38,913 bases of DNA from Amphimedon queenslandica (lineage: Eukaryota; Porifera; Demospongiae; Haplosclerida; Niphatidae). The position numbers were made by a program, and so were the translations under genes. Of this stretch, positions 10,801 to 21,431 are shown piece by piece. Location: NCBI RefSeq assembly GCF_000090795.2, contig NW_003546268.1:322577-361489 (forward strand), in the 5' to 3' direction. Below the pieces are notes generated by a model. The model was given only the letters and a program-made list of their open reading frames with translations, was not told the origin of the DNA and did no database searches. Within the stretch, counting starts at the first letter, position 1. Every line of letters starts with the position of its first letter.

Positions 10801-13800
10801 ACAAGCTGGTCCTATTTATGGTATGAAAGCATCATGTGAATGTATGTAGAATGGTTTCCTTTCATTCTTTGTTTAGGAGATTTATTGCCTGCTTTTGATT
10901 TTTATCAGAGGCCAAGTGCCCAACTTCATAATGTCACAAGTAAATATTTGCTGATGATATTATTCTAAGTTTCTGTGGTACTTAATTCTATAGATGAGGT
11001 ACTTGAATCTTTACAAAATGAAGAGGCTGCTTCTGAACTTCATAGTCATACAAGTATGTTATTACTTGTCATTTATTGTCATTAATTTATTAACGAACTG
11101 TACTGTTGACTATAGGGCTCAAAACTTTCCAAGAGTTGGAAAATTGGAAAATTAGTTTTCAGTCACGTTTAGAGAACACTACATTACAAGAAACAGAGGT
11201 TGAAGCTGAGCTGACAGTAGCTAATTATCGGAACAAGTTCTATTATTTACTTTGTTATGAGGAATCAGCTCACATTAGGCTGCTTAATGAAAAGTATGTG
11301 TTTCATAATTATTGCCACGTGCCACGTTATTATCCAAAAGCAGTGTTTAATATTGAAGGCAGTAAAGTGTGAAAATTAGATAGCATTGCTGTTTTAAAAC
11401 TTCAAAATATAAAAAAAGAGAATTTTCTAATGGCCATTTTTTTTAATTGGCAATTGTACAGGGTTTTTGGTCAGATTTTTACAGGGTCTTTGGCCAGATT
11501 TCGGAGCAACTTAAAAACAATTTTGATCAAAATCAGTTCAAACTTGATATACTTGTACAACATTAGAACATGTGTAATTATCAAAAGAATTATAAAAATA
11601 AAGAATTCTCTTCTTGTGATTTTTGTCAATGTACTCTGTATACTGTAGTGTAGACAATTTTTGAGCAACTTAAAATCGCACTAATAAGAAGCTGCATGAG
11701 CACTATGAGTCTTGCATAGCCAGACCCATCCTCCGTGCCTGCTGGTTGGTGGGTAGGTCTGGCTATGCGAGACTAGAGCACTATTCCAAGATCCTGTGAA
11801 AACCATGTACTTAGGTTTTGAAAATGTTGGTTTTAAAAGTGATAAGATACAGTAGTTGTAATCTTGACTATATTGTCATTAATAAAGCAATTAAATACAT
11901 GTGTCCTAGCTTGTACACTATTGGATTTACCATCCACCATCACTTCCTGTCTTGTTTCTAATAATAGCACACTCTGATTGGCTTTGCCCACTTGTGCTAA
12001 TTTTAGCAACTCTAGTGTTATTAAAAAGCTAAGAGTTAAATGAGTCATTATGTCTCATCTAGGTGTAATGGTGAATATAATTTCATTTTGATGGAAAAGA
12101 AAAGTGGTGTTTATGTTGCTAGTATTAAAGGAATGGATGGAAACAGAATACAATATGCAACACAAGCCAGTGAAGCTGTCTTCATCTTGGATTGCGAAAC
12201 AAGAGAAGAGATATGCAAAGCTGATGTTTTGCCAATAAATTATCACAGTATTAATGATGAGCTTTTACTGCAGCTATCTTCCTCAGCTATGGCTACATTT
12301 AAGCAAAGGATAGGTAAAGATAGCTGCAAGATTTATGCTGAATTTGAAGTGAAGCACAACTATTTTGACACTTTGCACAAAGCTGTTGTTGACATACCTC
12401 ACTCTATGATATTAAAGGTGGTACCGTCACAGGAAAGCACTCCCAAAAGTTTATCAATGAAATGCAAAGCAAAGCCTCGTCATAAGAAACATTTGAATCT
12501 TGATGATACAGGTCAAATGCAAGCTCTGGATTTAATTTTGAATAGTTCATCTAGTGTTCCTGTTATTGTCACTGGTCCATTTGGATCAGGTAAAACAAAA
12601 TTATTGGGCCATGCTGCTTATGAATTTGTTAACGATGGATTGGCCTTTAAAAAGCCTACAAGAGTACTAATTTGTGCACATCATTACTACACAATTGAAA
12701 CGATTACTAAAATATTGGCTCAAGAATTGCAAATGAAGCCTGGAGTTACAGTTGTCAAAATTGTGCCGAATGATTTCAAAAGAGAATCATCAAATATAGT
12801 TTACTGTAACATTAGTAACTTTACAACTGATGTGAAACGAGGTCGTTATTTTCATGACCAGATCTTAGTTGTCATCACTACGTACACAATGTCGTTACAA
12901 GTTGCTAGTGTCCTCAGTTCAAATTATTGTCCTTTTCGTTTTACCCATATTCTTCTTGATGAAGCAGCTCAAGTTAGAGAACCAGAATGTATTGCTGCTC
13001 TTGCATTAGGTGATAAAACTACTAAAGTTGTTTTGGCTGGAGACAGTAAACAAGTAAGGATTGTTTGTGTTAGTGTACTAGAATTGTATTTTATCTACCT
13101 GCACTACTGATACATATCTGTATAGTCTTGTAATTACTTTGAGTTTACTATGTTTGTTTTGACTAAATTTATTTTGTACTGTGATAATAGGATGGCCCCT
13201 CTGTGGTTGTTTTGGGCGACATTGCTAGGGAAAACGGATTAAAAATGTCATTACTGGAAAGACTTGAAAGGCAATACGATGAAATTGGAGGAACACTGCC
13301 TCTCATTCACTTAGATGTCAATTATCGCTGTCATCCAATGCTGACCCAATTTTTGGCTGAGGTTGTTTATAAATATCCCATTAAATCAGCTGCTAATTGT
13401 TCAACAAGAACAGCTTGCCCTTGTTTATTTCACTGCTGTCACATTAATTCTGATGTGCCATCAAATGCAATTGCGATGGAAATTGAAGCAAAGGCAGTTA
13501 TAAGCTGGTTAGAGAAGCTTGAATCTGAAGCAAAGATACCCAAAGATAAAATATTTGAAGATAATATCTGTGTAGTATCGTCCTTCAGAAAACAGGTAGA
13601 TCTAGCAATATTATTGATTAATCATGCTTTATGCACTTTAGTTAAACATTATTCAGAAGGAAATGAAAGGGAAATTTGAGCATGTTTCACTAAAACCAAC
13701 ATACACTATACAAGGTACTAGTTATTTTTTTCCTGAGATTATGATTTTGTGTAATGATTTAGGGGGATTTTTTATAATTGGGATTGAAATAATTTTTTGC

Positions 13801-14810
13801 TTTAGGTCATGAATACAACATTGTCATAATTAGTACCTATGAGCCTTTAGAAGTGGATGGGCGCTGCAGTGATTCTACAAAGACATTAGTAAATCCTGGG
13901 ATATTTAATACTGTAGTCAGTCGGTCTAAGCAATGTGTCATTGCTGTGGGAAATCCATTCCGATTATTGGATGCTGAGGAGAGAATGGGTGTCACTTCTA
14001 AATGCTGGAAGGAGTACATTAAGTTCTGCATTGATAACAATACGATGAATTATTCACCTGGCCTTGAAGTGGAAGCAAAGTTTCTCAAAGCTAAAGTTGG
14101 AATTGATCCATCTCATCAATTGGGAAGATCACATAGTGTCGATTGTAAACCTAGTTCTCTTCCTTTCGAACGCACTCTGTCTGATAGTACAGGCACTGGC
14201 ACCAAAAAGGTAAAGTCATCAGAAAAGGGAAGTAAATCAACATTAGGTGTGCCTGACACAATTTCAAAGCAATCAAAACCAACCAAAACTTCACTGGGGA
14301 CAAGTAAGCACAAGAAAGACAAAGAAAGTCCAATGAAAATGTCTATATCATCAGAAGAAGCAAAAAAGATCAAGTCAACACTCAAACCAGAGCAAAAGCA
14401 TCCTTTGAAGAAAGGATACTCTGAACATGAAACTGATATTCGAAATCCAAAGCACGAGGATGTGCAGCACTCTCCAATGACAGACATGAGATTTGTAGAT
14501 CAATCAAAGCTTACAGCATATAGAAAACCTGATTTGGTAGATTCTTTTTTTGCTAGTGGTGGTAAACAGCGAAAGAAAAAGAAACAAAAGAAAAATTCCA
14601 AAGCTACTATTGATTTTGATCCCTTTTTTCATGAGCCATTAGTCATTGAGACTGAACCTGATTCAAAGTCTGTCATGGCTAATACAAGTTCCAATTTTGT
14701 TAAGCCAGGTCTTTCTTATGCAGGTAAAAAATAATTATGTTTTTGTTTTTTATCTACTTCTCTTTGTACATGTAGATGCTTCAAAGCCAAAGAAGGCATT
14801 CACAAATTAA
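7543..14810 (+). CDS. Death domain - tandem novel domain - SF1 (UPF1/HELZ2-like) helicase
   Basis: Exons: 7543-7897, 8679-9562, 9620-9700, 9751-10426, ~10473-10595, 10643-10711, 10764-10820, 10877-10939, 10994-11053, 11116-11293, 12063-13053, 13191-13595, 13642-13714, 13806-14723, 14776-14810; about 1,650 residues, all phases consistent. Residues ~15-115 form a Death domain (FSEWRL, YMEKWIRKNG). Residues ~138-413 and ~441-665 are two copies of an unnamed helical domain; the first starts with CGCGEC and GCP. A proline/serine linker follows (~666-783). The helicase begins near YRNKFYYLLCYEE and has motif I GPFGSGKT (~1014), II DEAA (~1142), III GDSKQ (~1169), IV NYRCHP (~1217), V GHEYNIVIIST (~1332) and VI VSRSKQ. 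The tail is Lys/Ser-rich with KQRKKKKQKK, a possible nuclear signal. It is probably an ATP-dependent nucleic-acid helicase wired to death-fold signalling (inferred). The junction 10426/10473 is the least certain: acceptors at 10473, 10485 or 10491 all keep frame. Confidence 0.82.
8053..8247. mobile_element. MITE with long inverted repeats, TAA target duplication (Harbinger-like)
   Basis: The left end AGGGCAATGCACACAGG is repeated inverted at the right end, and the arms continue as near-perfect inverted repeats for roughly 90 bases each through GACAGGAAGTGCTC and CCAATGACCACC to a short centre near GGTAAGGATAGAAA. The element is flanked on both sides by TAA (8050-8052 and 8248-8250). A 3-bp TWA target duplication is typical of PIF/Harbinger elements. 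No coding capacity, so it is non-autonomous. Confidence 0.8.
8392..8553. mobile_element. Second inverted-repeat element (MITE-like) in the same intron
   Basis: The left arm (TAAGCCCACCATCC, then ACTATTCAACTTTG and TGTGGTTACTTTGAT, then GTTGCCTGAAAT) is answered by the inverted right arm ending GGATGGTAGGCTTTA. The arms are interrupted by short unpaired segments. It carries no open frame and differs in sequence from the 8053 element. Confidence 0.7.
8735..10426 (+). other. Tandem pair of an unnamed domain following the Death domain
   Basis: Copy A (8735-9562) begins with a cysteine cluster, CGCGEC ten residues before GCP, then a helical block with 'YMSWFNHPLLGTIAKKF' and an alpha/beta block ('SGKFVLKV', 'GCLRVEVAVP'). 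Copy B (9751-10426) lacks the cysteines but repeats the block: 'FWSFFNYFLLYKMIRKF', then 'VNFIEEVPPGQYPPL' and 'NELEFLIP'. I do not recognise the family. An 81-base exon (9620-9700) between them repeats the start of copy B. A zinc site in the cysteine cluster is possible but unproven. Confidence 0.6.
10427..11115 (+). other. Run of five small frame-neutral exons encoding a disordered linker
   Basis: Exons ~10473-10595, 10643-10711, 10764-10820, 10877-10939 and 10994-11053 all have lengths divisible by three and both flanking introns in phase 1. They encode Ser/Glu-rich and Pro-rich stretches such as 'NPNAPPFIPQAGP' and 'EVLESLQNEEAASEL'. Introns are 44-64 bases. Any exon can be skipped without losing frame. 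Confidence 0.7.
11294..12062 (+). other. Intron 10 of the Death-domain helicase
   Basis: 769 bases from GTATGT to TCATCTAG, splitting the helicase N-terminal region in phase 2 (NEK|CNGEYNF). It holds a hairpin-forming repeat at 11707-11775. The frames open through it (for example 11430-11648) are AT-rich noise. Confidence 0.75.
11707..11775. repeat. Hairpin repeat ending TAGTCTCGC
   Basis: Left arm GAGTCTTGCATAGCCAGACC and right arm, reversed, TAGTCTCGCATAGCCAGACC, pair with a loop of about 25 bases. A repeat beginning with the same CTAGTCTCGC lies at 18942-19038. It looks like a short MITE or its remnant. Confidence 0.6.
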
Positions 14811-15117
14811 ATTTTAAATTTATAAAAATTAATTATTTTCTATAATTATTTTTGCTTTTGTATATTAATATGATATGAGTCAGCAATGAGCTACAATTGT
14901 TTAAAAATATTTTTTACACATAGTTTGTACTATCTATACATGATGCATTTCATTTTGTTATAAACAATCCTTTAAATTATCCAAGAAAAAACAGGGTAGA
15001 AAAATTTTTCTGGATAATGAATATAAAAATCAGTTTCAAACGCCAAAATACAACAAAAGAGTTTCATACAAAACATGTACCAAATCACAATTAGACTATA
15101 ATCTATAAATAGTGTAA
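14811..15117. other. Convergent intergenic region, helicase gene and ADHFE1
   Basis: 307 AT-rich bases between two stop codons facing each other. It must hold both 3' ends. No coding frame and no unambiguous AATAAA signal for the plus-strand gene. Confidence 0.6.
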
Positions 15118-18100
15118 TTAGTACACAGTCATAGATTTCTCAAATAAAATGGACAGTTGGTCCTCTGTAAAAGCTCTTGGTGATAACTTTGTAACACGAT
15201 GCTATATAGAGAAAATAATATCGAGTCTGTGCAATCAACATCTTTTACTTGTGGTAGTGTCCCTCGAACAAGGTTAGGTATATCTTCAGATGAATAGCCT
15301 AGTGCTGTTAGCCCATTAGGTATACCTGTTTTGTACATGTAGTTCCTGATTGCTTCTGCCAAGATTCTACCAGCATCTTCTAGCTTAGAGTTTGTAGTGT
15401 CCATACCTATAATTAACTAAATAATTCCACTGTATTAAGCAACATACCTAATAATGCTGCAGCCTCTAAGTGACGTTCAGGACAAAGAGGAGCAGTAAAT
15501 TCAAAAACAGCAGGTGCTGATATAACAACAGAAAGCCCATGAGGCTAAAAAATAAATAATACTACAAAAGCACATTAATTAATACTTACAACTAGTGGTT
15601 TTGTTGACTTGTAACCAGATGATGTGTATGCCTTGACTAAGCCAGATATTGGGTATGACATACCATGGNNNNNNNNNNNNNNNNNNNNNNNNNNNNNNNN
15701 NNNNNNNNNNNNNNNNNNNNNNNNNNNNNNNNNNNNNNNNNNNNNNNNNNNNNNNNNNNNNNNNNNNNNNNNNNNNNNNNNNNNNNNNNNNNNNNNNNNN
15801 NNNNNNNNNNNNNNNNNNNNNNNNNNNNNNNNNNNNNNNNNNNNNNNNNNNNNNNCAGTATAATACATACGGTAAATGTACTCCAGCATTTCCAAATCCA
15901 ATTCCAGCACACATACTAGCCAAATGCATAGCACCTCTTGCCTCAATATCATCAGAATCATTGACAGATCTATTCATGGTAAACTTTAATAGCAGATTAA
16001 GTAGCAAGAGGCTATGTTAACTAATTATAGTATTGACCAAGTATTATGATCAGAAATGATTTGAAATTTATGGTTACATGGAGTACAAAATTTGTCATTG
16101 CCACTCAGTCTATAGGAACTGTTACTACCACAATGACGATTCTAGGCTTGTGGGTTGCCATCTACATTTAATATCTTAAGGAGACAATTATTAGCCTGTA
16201 CTTATAATTAGCAATTTTCATGATACTGACATTTGGCTGGTATTTAATTTAGCGTTTTTGATCATTTAATATTAATAAGTAGACTATTAATAATTTATTA
16301 GAAACTAAAGTCAGCTGACTTAAAGTCACTTAAGTTAGCGATTTTTTAAAATCGCTAAAATTTGTTAAATGAAATACCTGCTAACACAACAATTGTCTCC
16401 TTAAGGTAGTCAAAAAAGAAAGTGTCTGTCAGAGTCACACTAACTAGCCAATTCCTATTTATGAACAAAATGTCAGTTTCATTGTACTGCATATGAAAGG
16501 ATGGTGACAGTAGAGCCTCAGTAACTGATAACTGATTTTTGATTATAGCTGATTAAAACAAAATTTCACTACCATTAACTATGCAATCATAATTATTATG
16601 TAATTATAATGCTAGTCCAATAAACTAGTCTATTATTTAAAGTGTAGTAAATATTTTTACCTTAGAAAGTATTGTTGAATAGTTTTTAATGCTTCCTTAG
16701 ACCAAATATCAGAAATTGGATTACTGCCCTGGTAGGCTGGACGAAAGATTGGGTTACTAGGAGCTTCACCTCTTTCATTAAAGGGAACAGCAGTGTATGA
16801 TTCAAGAGCGTGGCTATAAACAAAATAATAATACAATTAGTAACATGAAATCTTACCATAAAACATCAAATCCACTAAAAACAGCAACATTCTTTGGCAT
16901 TGTTGTTACATGCTCTGGATCAATCAAACCTAAAGTTGGCCTTAAAGCACGGTTACCAATTCCTTTGAAAATTAAAAATATTAAGCTGACTCAAAAATGT
17001 AGAAACCTGTTTTAGCTTTCAATGGCTTATAGTCAAAAATAACAACCCCAGTTGTTTCACTACCTGTACCTGCAGTGGTTGGAACTAGAACACTTTGAGT
17101 AATTAATGTTTTCCAATAATTGATTTTCTTACCACATATCAATGGTTTCAAAGGATTTACAACTGGTAATCCTTTTCCTATTGGGACATTAACAAAGTCT
17201 AAAAAGTCATTTTCAGGATGACACGAGTATAAATTGGCGGCTTTAGCTGTATCCATAACAGATCCACCTCCAACTGCTAAGAATGCATCAAAGGTTTTTT
17301 GAGAAGCAAATGATATTGCCTTTTTAAGACTAAGATGAGATATTATCATAAATATGGCACCAAGTTCTTTACCTTTCTTCCGTTGGTTCTATTTCTATTC
17401 CACTATATATTGAATAATTAATTCCATTTGCAGTGAGCGAGTTTATGACTTTAGACATTACAGGCAATTTTTGAAGCTGCAAAATTAAATTTAAAATCAC
17501 TATAATTTTGGCACAAATAAATTTAGCAAATACATATACCCATGTTTTTCATAAAATTGACTCCCAAATTAGCTCTTTTTGTTAGGGCATTTTTCAGACA
17601 TAATTAAGGAACTAAATGCTTAAAATAACTGGCTCTATTCAAGGATTGCAATTTTGCAGATTTCTTCCAAATTTGAGAAATGTTCATAAAGATAAAACGT
17701 CTCATGTTAAAATTTTATGATTAAAATCTGCAAATTAGAAATTTAGCCGATTCAATTTCCTCAAAAACTACTAAATCAATGACTTACGCTAATAATAATT
17801 TGAGTCACTTCCAAAAATTGGCCAAACTATTGTTTTTAACCAAAAGTGGTTACCAAAATATTTCCTGATTAGCTAAATACATCAAGCTGCTTAGCTGCAT
17901 CAAAACATATGTGTACTCTTGATTGTAATAATGACATAATTAAAGAAATGTGTTGTACTTCTCACAGAAAATTGTACTGTAACTAAGCTAACAATAATGG
18001 CAATTAAAACTAATAATGATTATGCATATTCTAAATTCAGTAATTACGACCACATGCTAATGTCTCTATTGTACAACAGTCTATGAGAGGTGGAATCATT

Positions 18101-18546
18101 TAGAAATACAGTTTTCACTGCTAAAATAGATGTAACAATTTTTAAAAATTGTGTCACAAACTTGCAATACTTTATGATAATGTTACACTTACATTTTCAT
18201 CAGTAAAAACACCAACAAGTTTTGACTTCATATTTGCTAAATCAAGGCCAACTTCTTGTGTCACACCATGACCATATCGAACAGTTGAGGTTGCTAACTG
18301 TAACTGAGAATAAAATGGTATCATATGTCACTTTACTTCAAAGGCATATTCCTGGTTACCAGCTAGCTTGCTGTACCTTGATTCTGGTCTGCTTGTGCTT
18401 AGTCTGCTGAAACTGTGAGAATGTGCAGGGCACTGACAGCTATAAAAAGAATAATGATAAAGGAAATTGTGTATAATGACACTGGTATACCTCTGCTCAG
18501 ATAATGCCACCAAAAGTCGTTTTACAGTCTCTCTCGTAGCAGCCAT
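15118..18546 (-). CDS. ADHFE1: Hydroxyacid-oxoacid transhydrogenase, mitochondrial (ADHFE1)
   Basis: Iron-dependent group III alcohol dehydrogenase-like enzyme that couples 4-hydroxybutyrate oxidation to reduction of 2-oxoglutarate in mitochondria. Exons (5' to 3'): 18546-18491, 18439-18337, 18297-18193, 17476-17373, 17329-17133, 17084-17007, 16962-16857, 16813-16661, 15969-15871, ~15670-15590, 15544-15448, 15406-15249, 15201-15118; about 473 residues, the family length. Visible motifs: Arg-rich N-terminal targeting segment, GGGS of the nucleotide site, '[13 protein letters not shown]', 'SGFDVL' joined to 'CHALESYT', 'GNAGVHL' joined to '[12 protein letters not shown]', and 'PHGLSVV'. The intron inside 'LKPLIC|VPTT' and the last intron after 'GTLPQ' are needed to match the family; reading through gives false ends. 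The 15669-15855 gap hides one splice acceptor and the codons before HGMSYP. Confidence 0.95.
15669..15855. other. Assembly gap (187 Ns) inside ADHFE1
   Basis: A run of N of 187 bases falls between the ninth and tenth ADHFE1 exons. It covers most of one intron and the first few bases of exon 10, around the metal-binding region 'GVHL-CHG'. Apparent open frames across it are artefacts. Confidence 0.99.
17477..18192 (-). other. Intron 3 of ADHFE1
   Basis: 716 AT-rich bases, the longest intron of the gene. I see no exon, repeat or regulatory motif that stands out. Confidence 0.7.
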
Positions 18547-18630
18547 AGATAGATCAGCAGCCCTGCCCCTCCTTCGACCACACCCATAATAAATTTTATT
18601 GGGTGTGACAAAACAAGAATTGTTTTTCAT
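18547..18630. promoter_or_regulatory. Bidirectional promoter between ADHFE1 and tubby, with a CACACCC palindrome
   Basis: Only 84 bases separate the divergent start codons. In the middle, 18579-18607 reads CACACCC, an AT-rich centre (ATAATAAATTTTATT), then GGGTGTG: a near-perfect palindrome of 29 bases. CACCC boxes are bound by KLF/Sp factors, and each gene sees one arm in the same orientation. No TATA box in the usual position is evident. Shared regulation is inferred. Confidence 0.65.
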
Positions 18631-21277
18631 ATGATGGCTGAAAGTAAAGATCCTTTCTTAGTAGACCGGGAATTAAAACTTGGACGTCAGGTATGGTACA
18701 ATTGAAGTTGCATGGTTGTAATTTTTTCTTAGAGGGAAGTTCTTGAGCAAAAGAGGCGAGTGAGACAGCAGCAAGTCCATGCAGGTTAGCTCACAGTACA
18801 GTTTTGAAAAAGAGGTATCCATAGGTGGTAGTTGTCCTCTCAGTATAGCATTATTGAGTGAGTTTAGGTATGTAGGCATTGCATGGTATCCTTTGAAACT
18901 GTGCGACATTATAGCTCCTCCTTCTTGTACAGCACCATACCCTAGTCTCGCGAGTCAGACTCATAGCCTACTGTCATTTGGGTGGATGGTAGGGACCAAA
19001 TGACCATAAGCTGGGGAATATTTTGGCTTGTGAGATTAGCCATGCCCTAGTTTACATGTACTTGAGTATTGAGATTATGTTCATTCCTTTTACTGCCACA
19101 CAGTGTTCCTCTTTGTATATTTGGGGTTGCTAGTCATCAAGAGTGTGTGTAATAACTCTACCTGAAATTTTTGCACTTTCATATAGTCATGTTTAAGTTT
19201 GCATTTTGAGTAAAAATTGATGTGGTACTCACCACGTTTTGTCCACAAAAATTAATTCTTTATTAGAGCTATGTACATGTACATGTATTATCCTTTCTTA
19301 GGAATGATAACAGCTAGTGGTTTTGGTTCACGACCAACTAGCAGTCGGTCAGTTAAATCTGGGCAAGCAACTCTCGTGTCTAGCAATGATACAAGTTTAC
19401 CTCCAGTCGTTGATAATACTGTTGATGATATTTCACGTGTGACTAGTGCTAATTTGTTGATTCCTCCAGAATCACCTGTGAAGACTTTGATGACAGATTC
19501 TGCAAAGAAGAAGAATGTAGTTGACTCACCTACACTAGACAGTACACCTGGTAAGTAACAGTATTGTACCTCTACCATGTTCACTTTTGCAAAGTTAAAA
19601 AAGTTGAAGCTACTATAACTTCGACAGAGTCATCTGAGGTACATGTCTTGTTTTGCTTTAATTAACAAAAATGTATAGGACATAGTACCTTCTACTGTCT
19701 CACTTTCCGAAAAACTGATATCCTTAGGGCTCAGTGCTGCTGTAGGATATCAATCAGATAGTTCAGAAGGTATATCATAAATAGTAATATCATAATTCTG
19801 GTTTCTTAGATTTTGAAGAAGACGAAGGGGAATTTAATGATTTTACACCAGCTGTTTCTCCTCTGCATGAAGTATCTGTTTTACCTCAAGGAACGCATCC
19901 AGTTAGTGAGCAGAGAGCAAAGTCACCAGCTGAAGGATCTTCTGTGAGTTTAAAGTGCAGTGATTGTTAGTTTTGGAGTGTACAGTTGTTTGCTTGAAAT
20001 CCTGCATTGCTATTTATTTGCTGCTGCTGACCATTTTGTGCCATATAATTAAGTTTATTGTTTATAGCATACATGTATCTTAGATTATCTTAATTGTATA
20101 ATTTTTACAGTTAGATCCATTGGATATTAGACTGAACAGTGATGGTACTGTGGAGGATTTGAGTAGAATTGTGTTTAGGTATTGTTACTTTAACTTCAAT
20201 TTACATTTTAATCAATTATTGTACTAGGGTACCAAAAGAAAGTGGGATTGTTAAATGCCGAATTACACGAGATAAGCAAGGCTTAGACAAGCACATGTAT
20301 CCAGTCTACTATTTAAATCTAGAACAAGATTGTCATAAAAAGGTGACATAACTGGATAATTGAAGTTCCTCTAATGATTTTTTTCTAAAGGCATTTTTAT
20401 TGGCTGGCCGTAAAAAGAAACGCTCCCGTTCGTCATATTATGTAATTTCTGTTGATTCTGTAGATATGTCACGTAGTGGAGAAAGTTTTGTGGCAAAACT
20501 AAGGTAAAGCTATGTACATGTAGGTTTGTTGTATTGTCTTCAAATTGTTTCTCATTTTAAGATCAAATTTTGTTGGAACCAGTTTTACAGCATATGACAA
20601 TGGACACAAACCACCAAAGGGCAATTATGACATTCTGAGAGAAGAATTAGTTTTAATTAATTATGTGAGAATTGTTATGCATGTTAGTTTCATGGTAGAT
20701 TCATTTCATAGGAAACTAATGTGTTAGGATTTAAAGGTCCCAGAAAAATGAATGTAGTTATTCCTGCTCTAGATAAAGATGGTGAAAGAATGAAAGTAAA
20801 GCCAAATACTGTAAGATTGCACTATTAATATTAGCAATGGTTGATTTGATGTTTGATTTGCAAGGATTCTGATACATTGCTGGAGCGCTTTAAAAATGAC
20901 GAAACATCTCATTTAATCAAACTTCATAACAAACAACCAATCTGGTCTGATGGTAAGTGAACAATGAATTGACATAATGTATGTTATTATTATATAATAA
21001 TTGCAGAAACCCAAGCTTATGTATTAAATTTTCATGGGAGAGTTACTCAGGCATCTGTAAAAAATTTTCAGCTAGTTCATTCATCTAATGGTAAGGCTTA
21101 TGTATTTAAGAGCATGCATGCAGGTAATGTTCATTACTTGTAGAAGACTATATAGTTGTTCAATTTGGACGAATATCTGAAGACACATTTACACTCGATT
21201 ATCGATTTCCTATGTGTGCTGTACAAGCATTTTCAATTGCTCTGAGCAGCTTTGATTCAAAGTGGGCCTGTGAATAA
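18631..21277 (+). CDS. Tubby-like protein (TUB/TULP3 type)
   Basis: Exons: 18631-18690, 18733-18784, 19302-19550, 19628-19638, 19679-19769, 19810-19943, 20111-20178, 20228-20342, 20391-20503, 20562-20664, 20712-20810, 20865-20952, 21007-21090, 21144-21277; 466 residues (or 465 from the second ATG at 18634). Tubby proteins bridge PI(4,5)P2 membranes and, in TULP3, the IFT-A complex to bring receptors into cilia. The N-terminus has the short basic helix '[14 protein letters not shown]' that in TULP3 binds IFT-A. The middle (~40-200) is acidic and disordered. The tubby domain (~222-466) shows the phosphoinositide-site region '[11 protein letters not shown]', '[12 protein letters not shown]', '[15 protein letters not shown]', 'VVQFGRI' and the family ending '[12 protein letters not shown]'. 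An 11-base microexon (19628-19638) is needed to keep frame. Confidence 0.95.
18785..19301 (+). other. Intron 2 of the tubby-like gene
   Basis: 517 bases. It contains an imperfect inverted repeat at 18942-19038. No exon is recognisable. Confidence 0.7.
18942..19038. repeat. Imperfect inverted repeat starting CTAGTCTCGC
   Basis: The outer ends (CTAGTCTCGCGAGTC and the inverted TAATCTCACAAGCC) are weakly paired, while the inner GTCATTTGG / CCAAATGAC stem is perfect. It shares its first ten bases with the hairpin end near 11775, so it is probably a degenerate member of the same or a related MITE family. Confidence 0.5.
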
Positions 21278-21431
21278 CTTTTTTTGGAATTGGATGGAAA
21301 AATAATATCACTTTTAAACTCTACAATGTTGTACTTAGTATTACATGTATATTCACACTTTACAAAGTTATTTTGTCTGAGAGACAGTTTTACATAATAT
21401 TGTAAGTGATAACGATGTCCATTACAGTAAT
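21278..21431. other. Tail-to-tail spacer between tubby and DNAAF2
   Basis: Only 154 bases separate the two facing stop codons, so the two 3' UTRs probably overlap or nearly touch. No coding frame. Confidence 0.6.

Noticed and set aside
15129-15404. ADHFE1 end reading through after GTLPQ
   Set aside because: Splicing out 15248-15202 gives the family C-terminus (VTKLSPR...EKSMTVY) and a stop at 15118, so the read-through end is false.
15575-16020. Open frames spanning the N run
   Set aside because: The unknown bases create artificial open frames; only the minus-strand ADHFE1 exons on each side are real.
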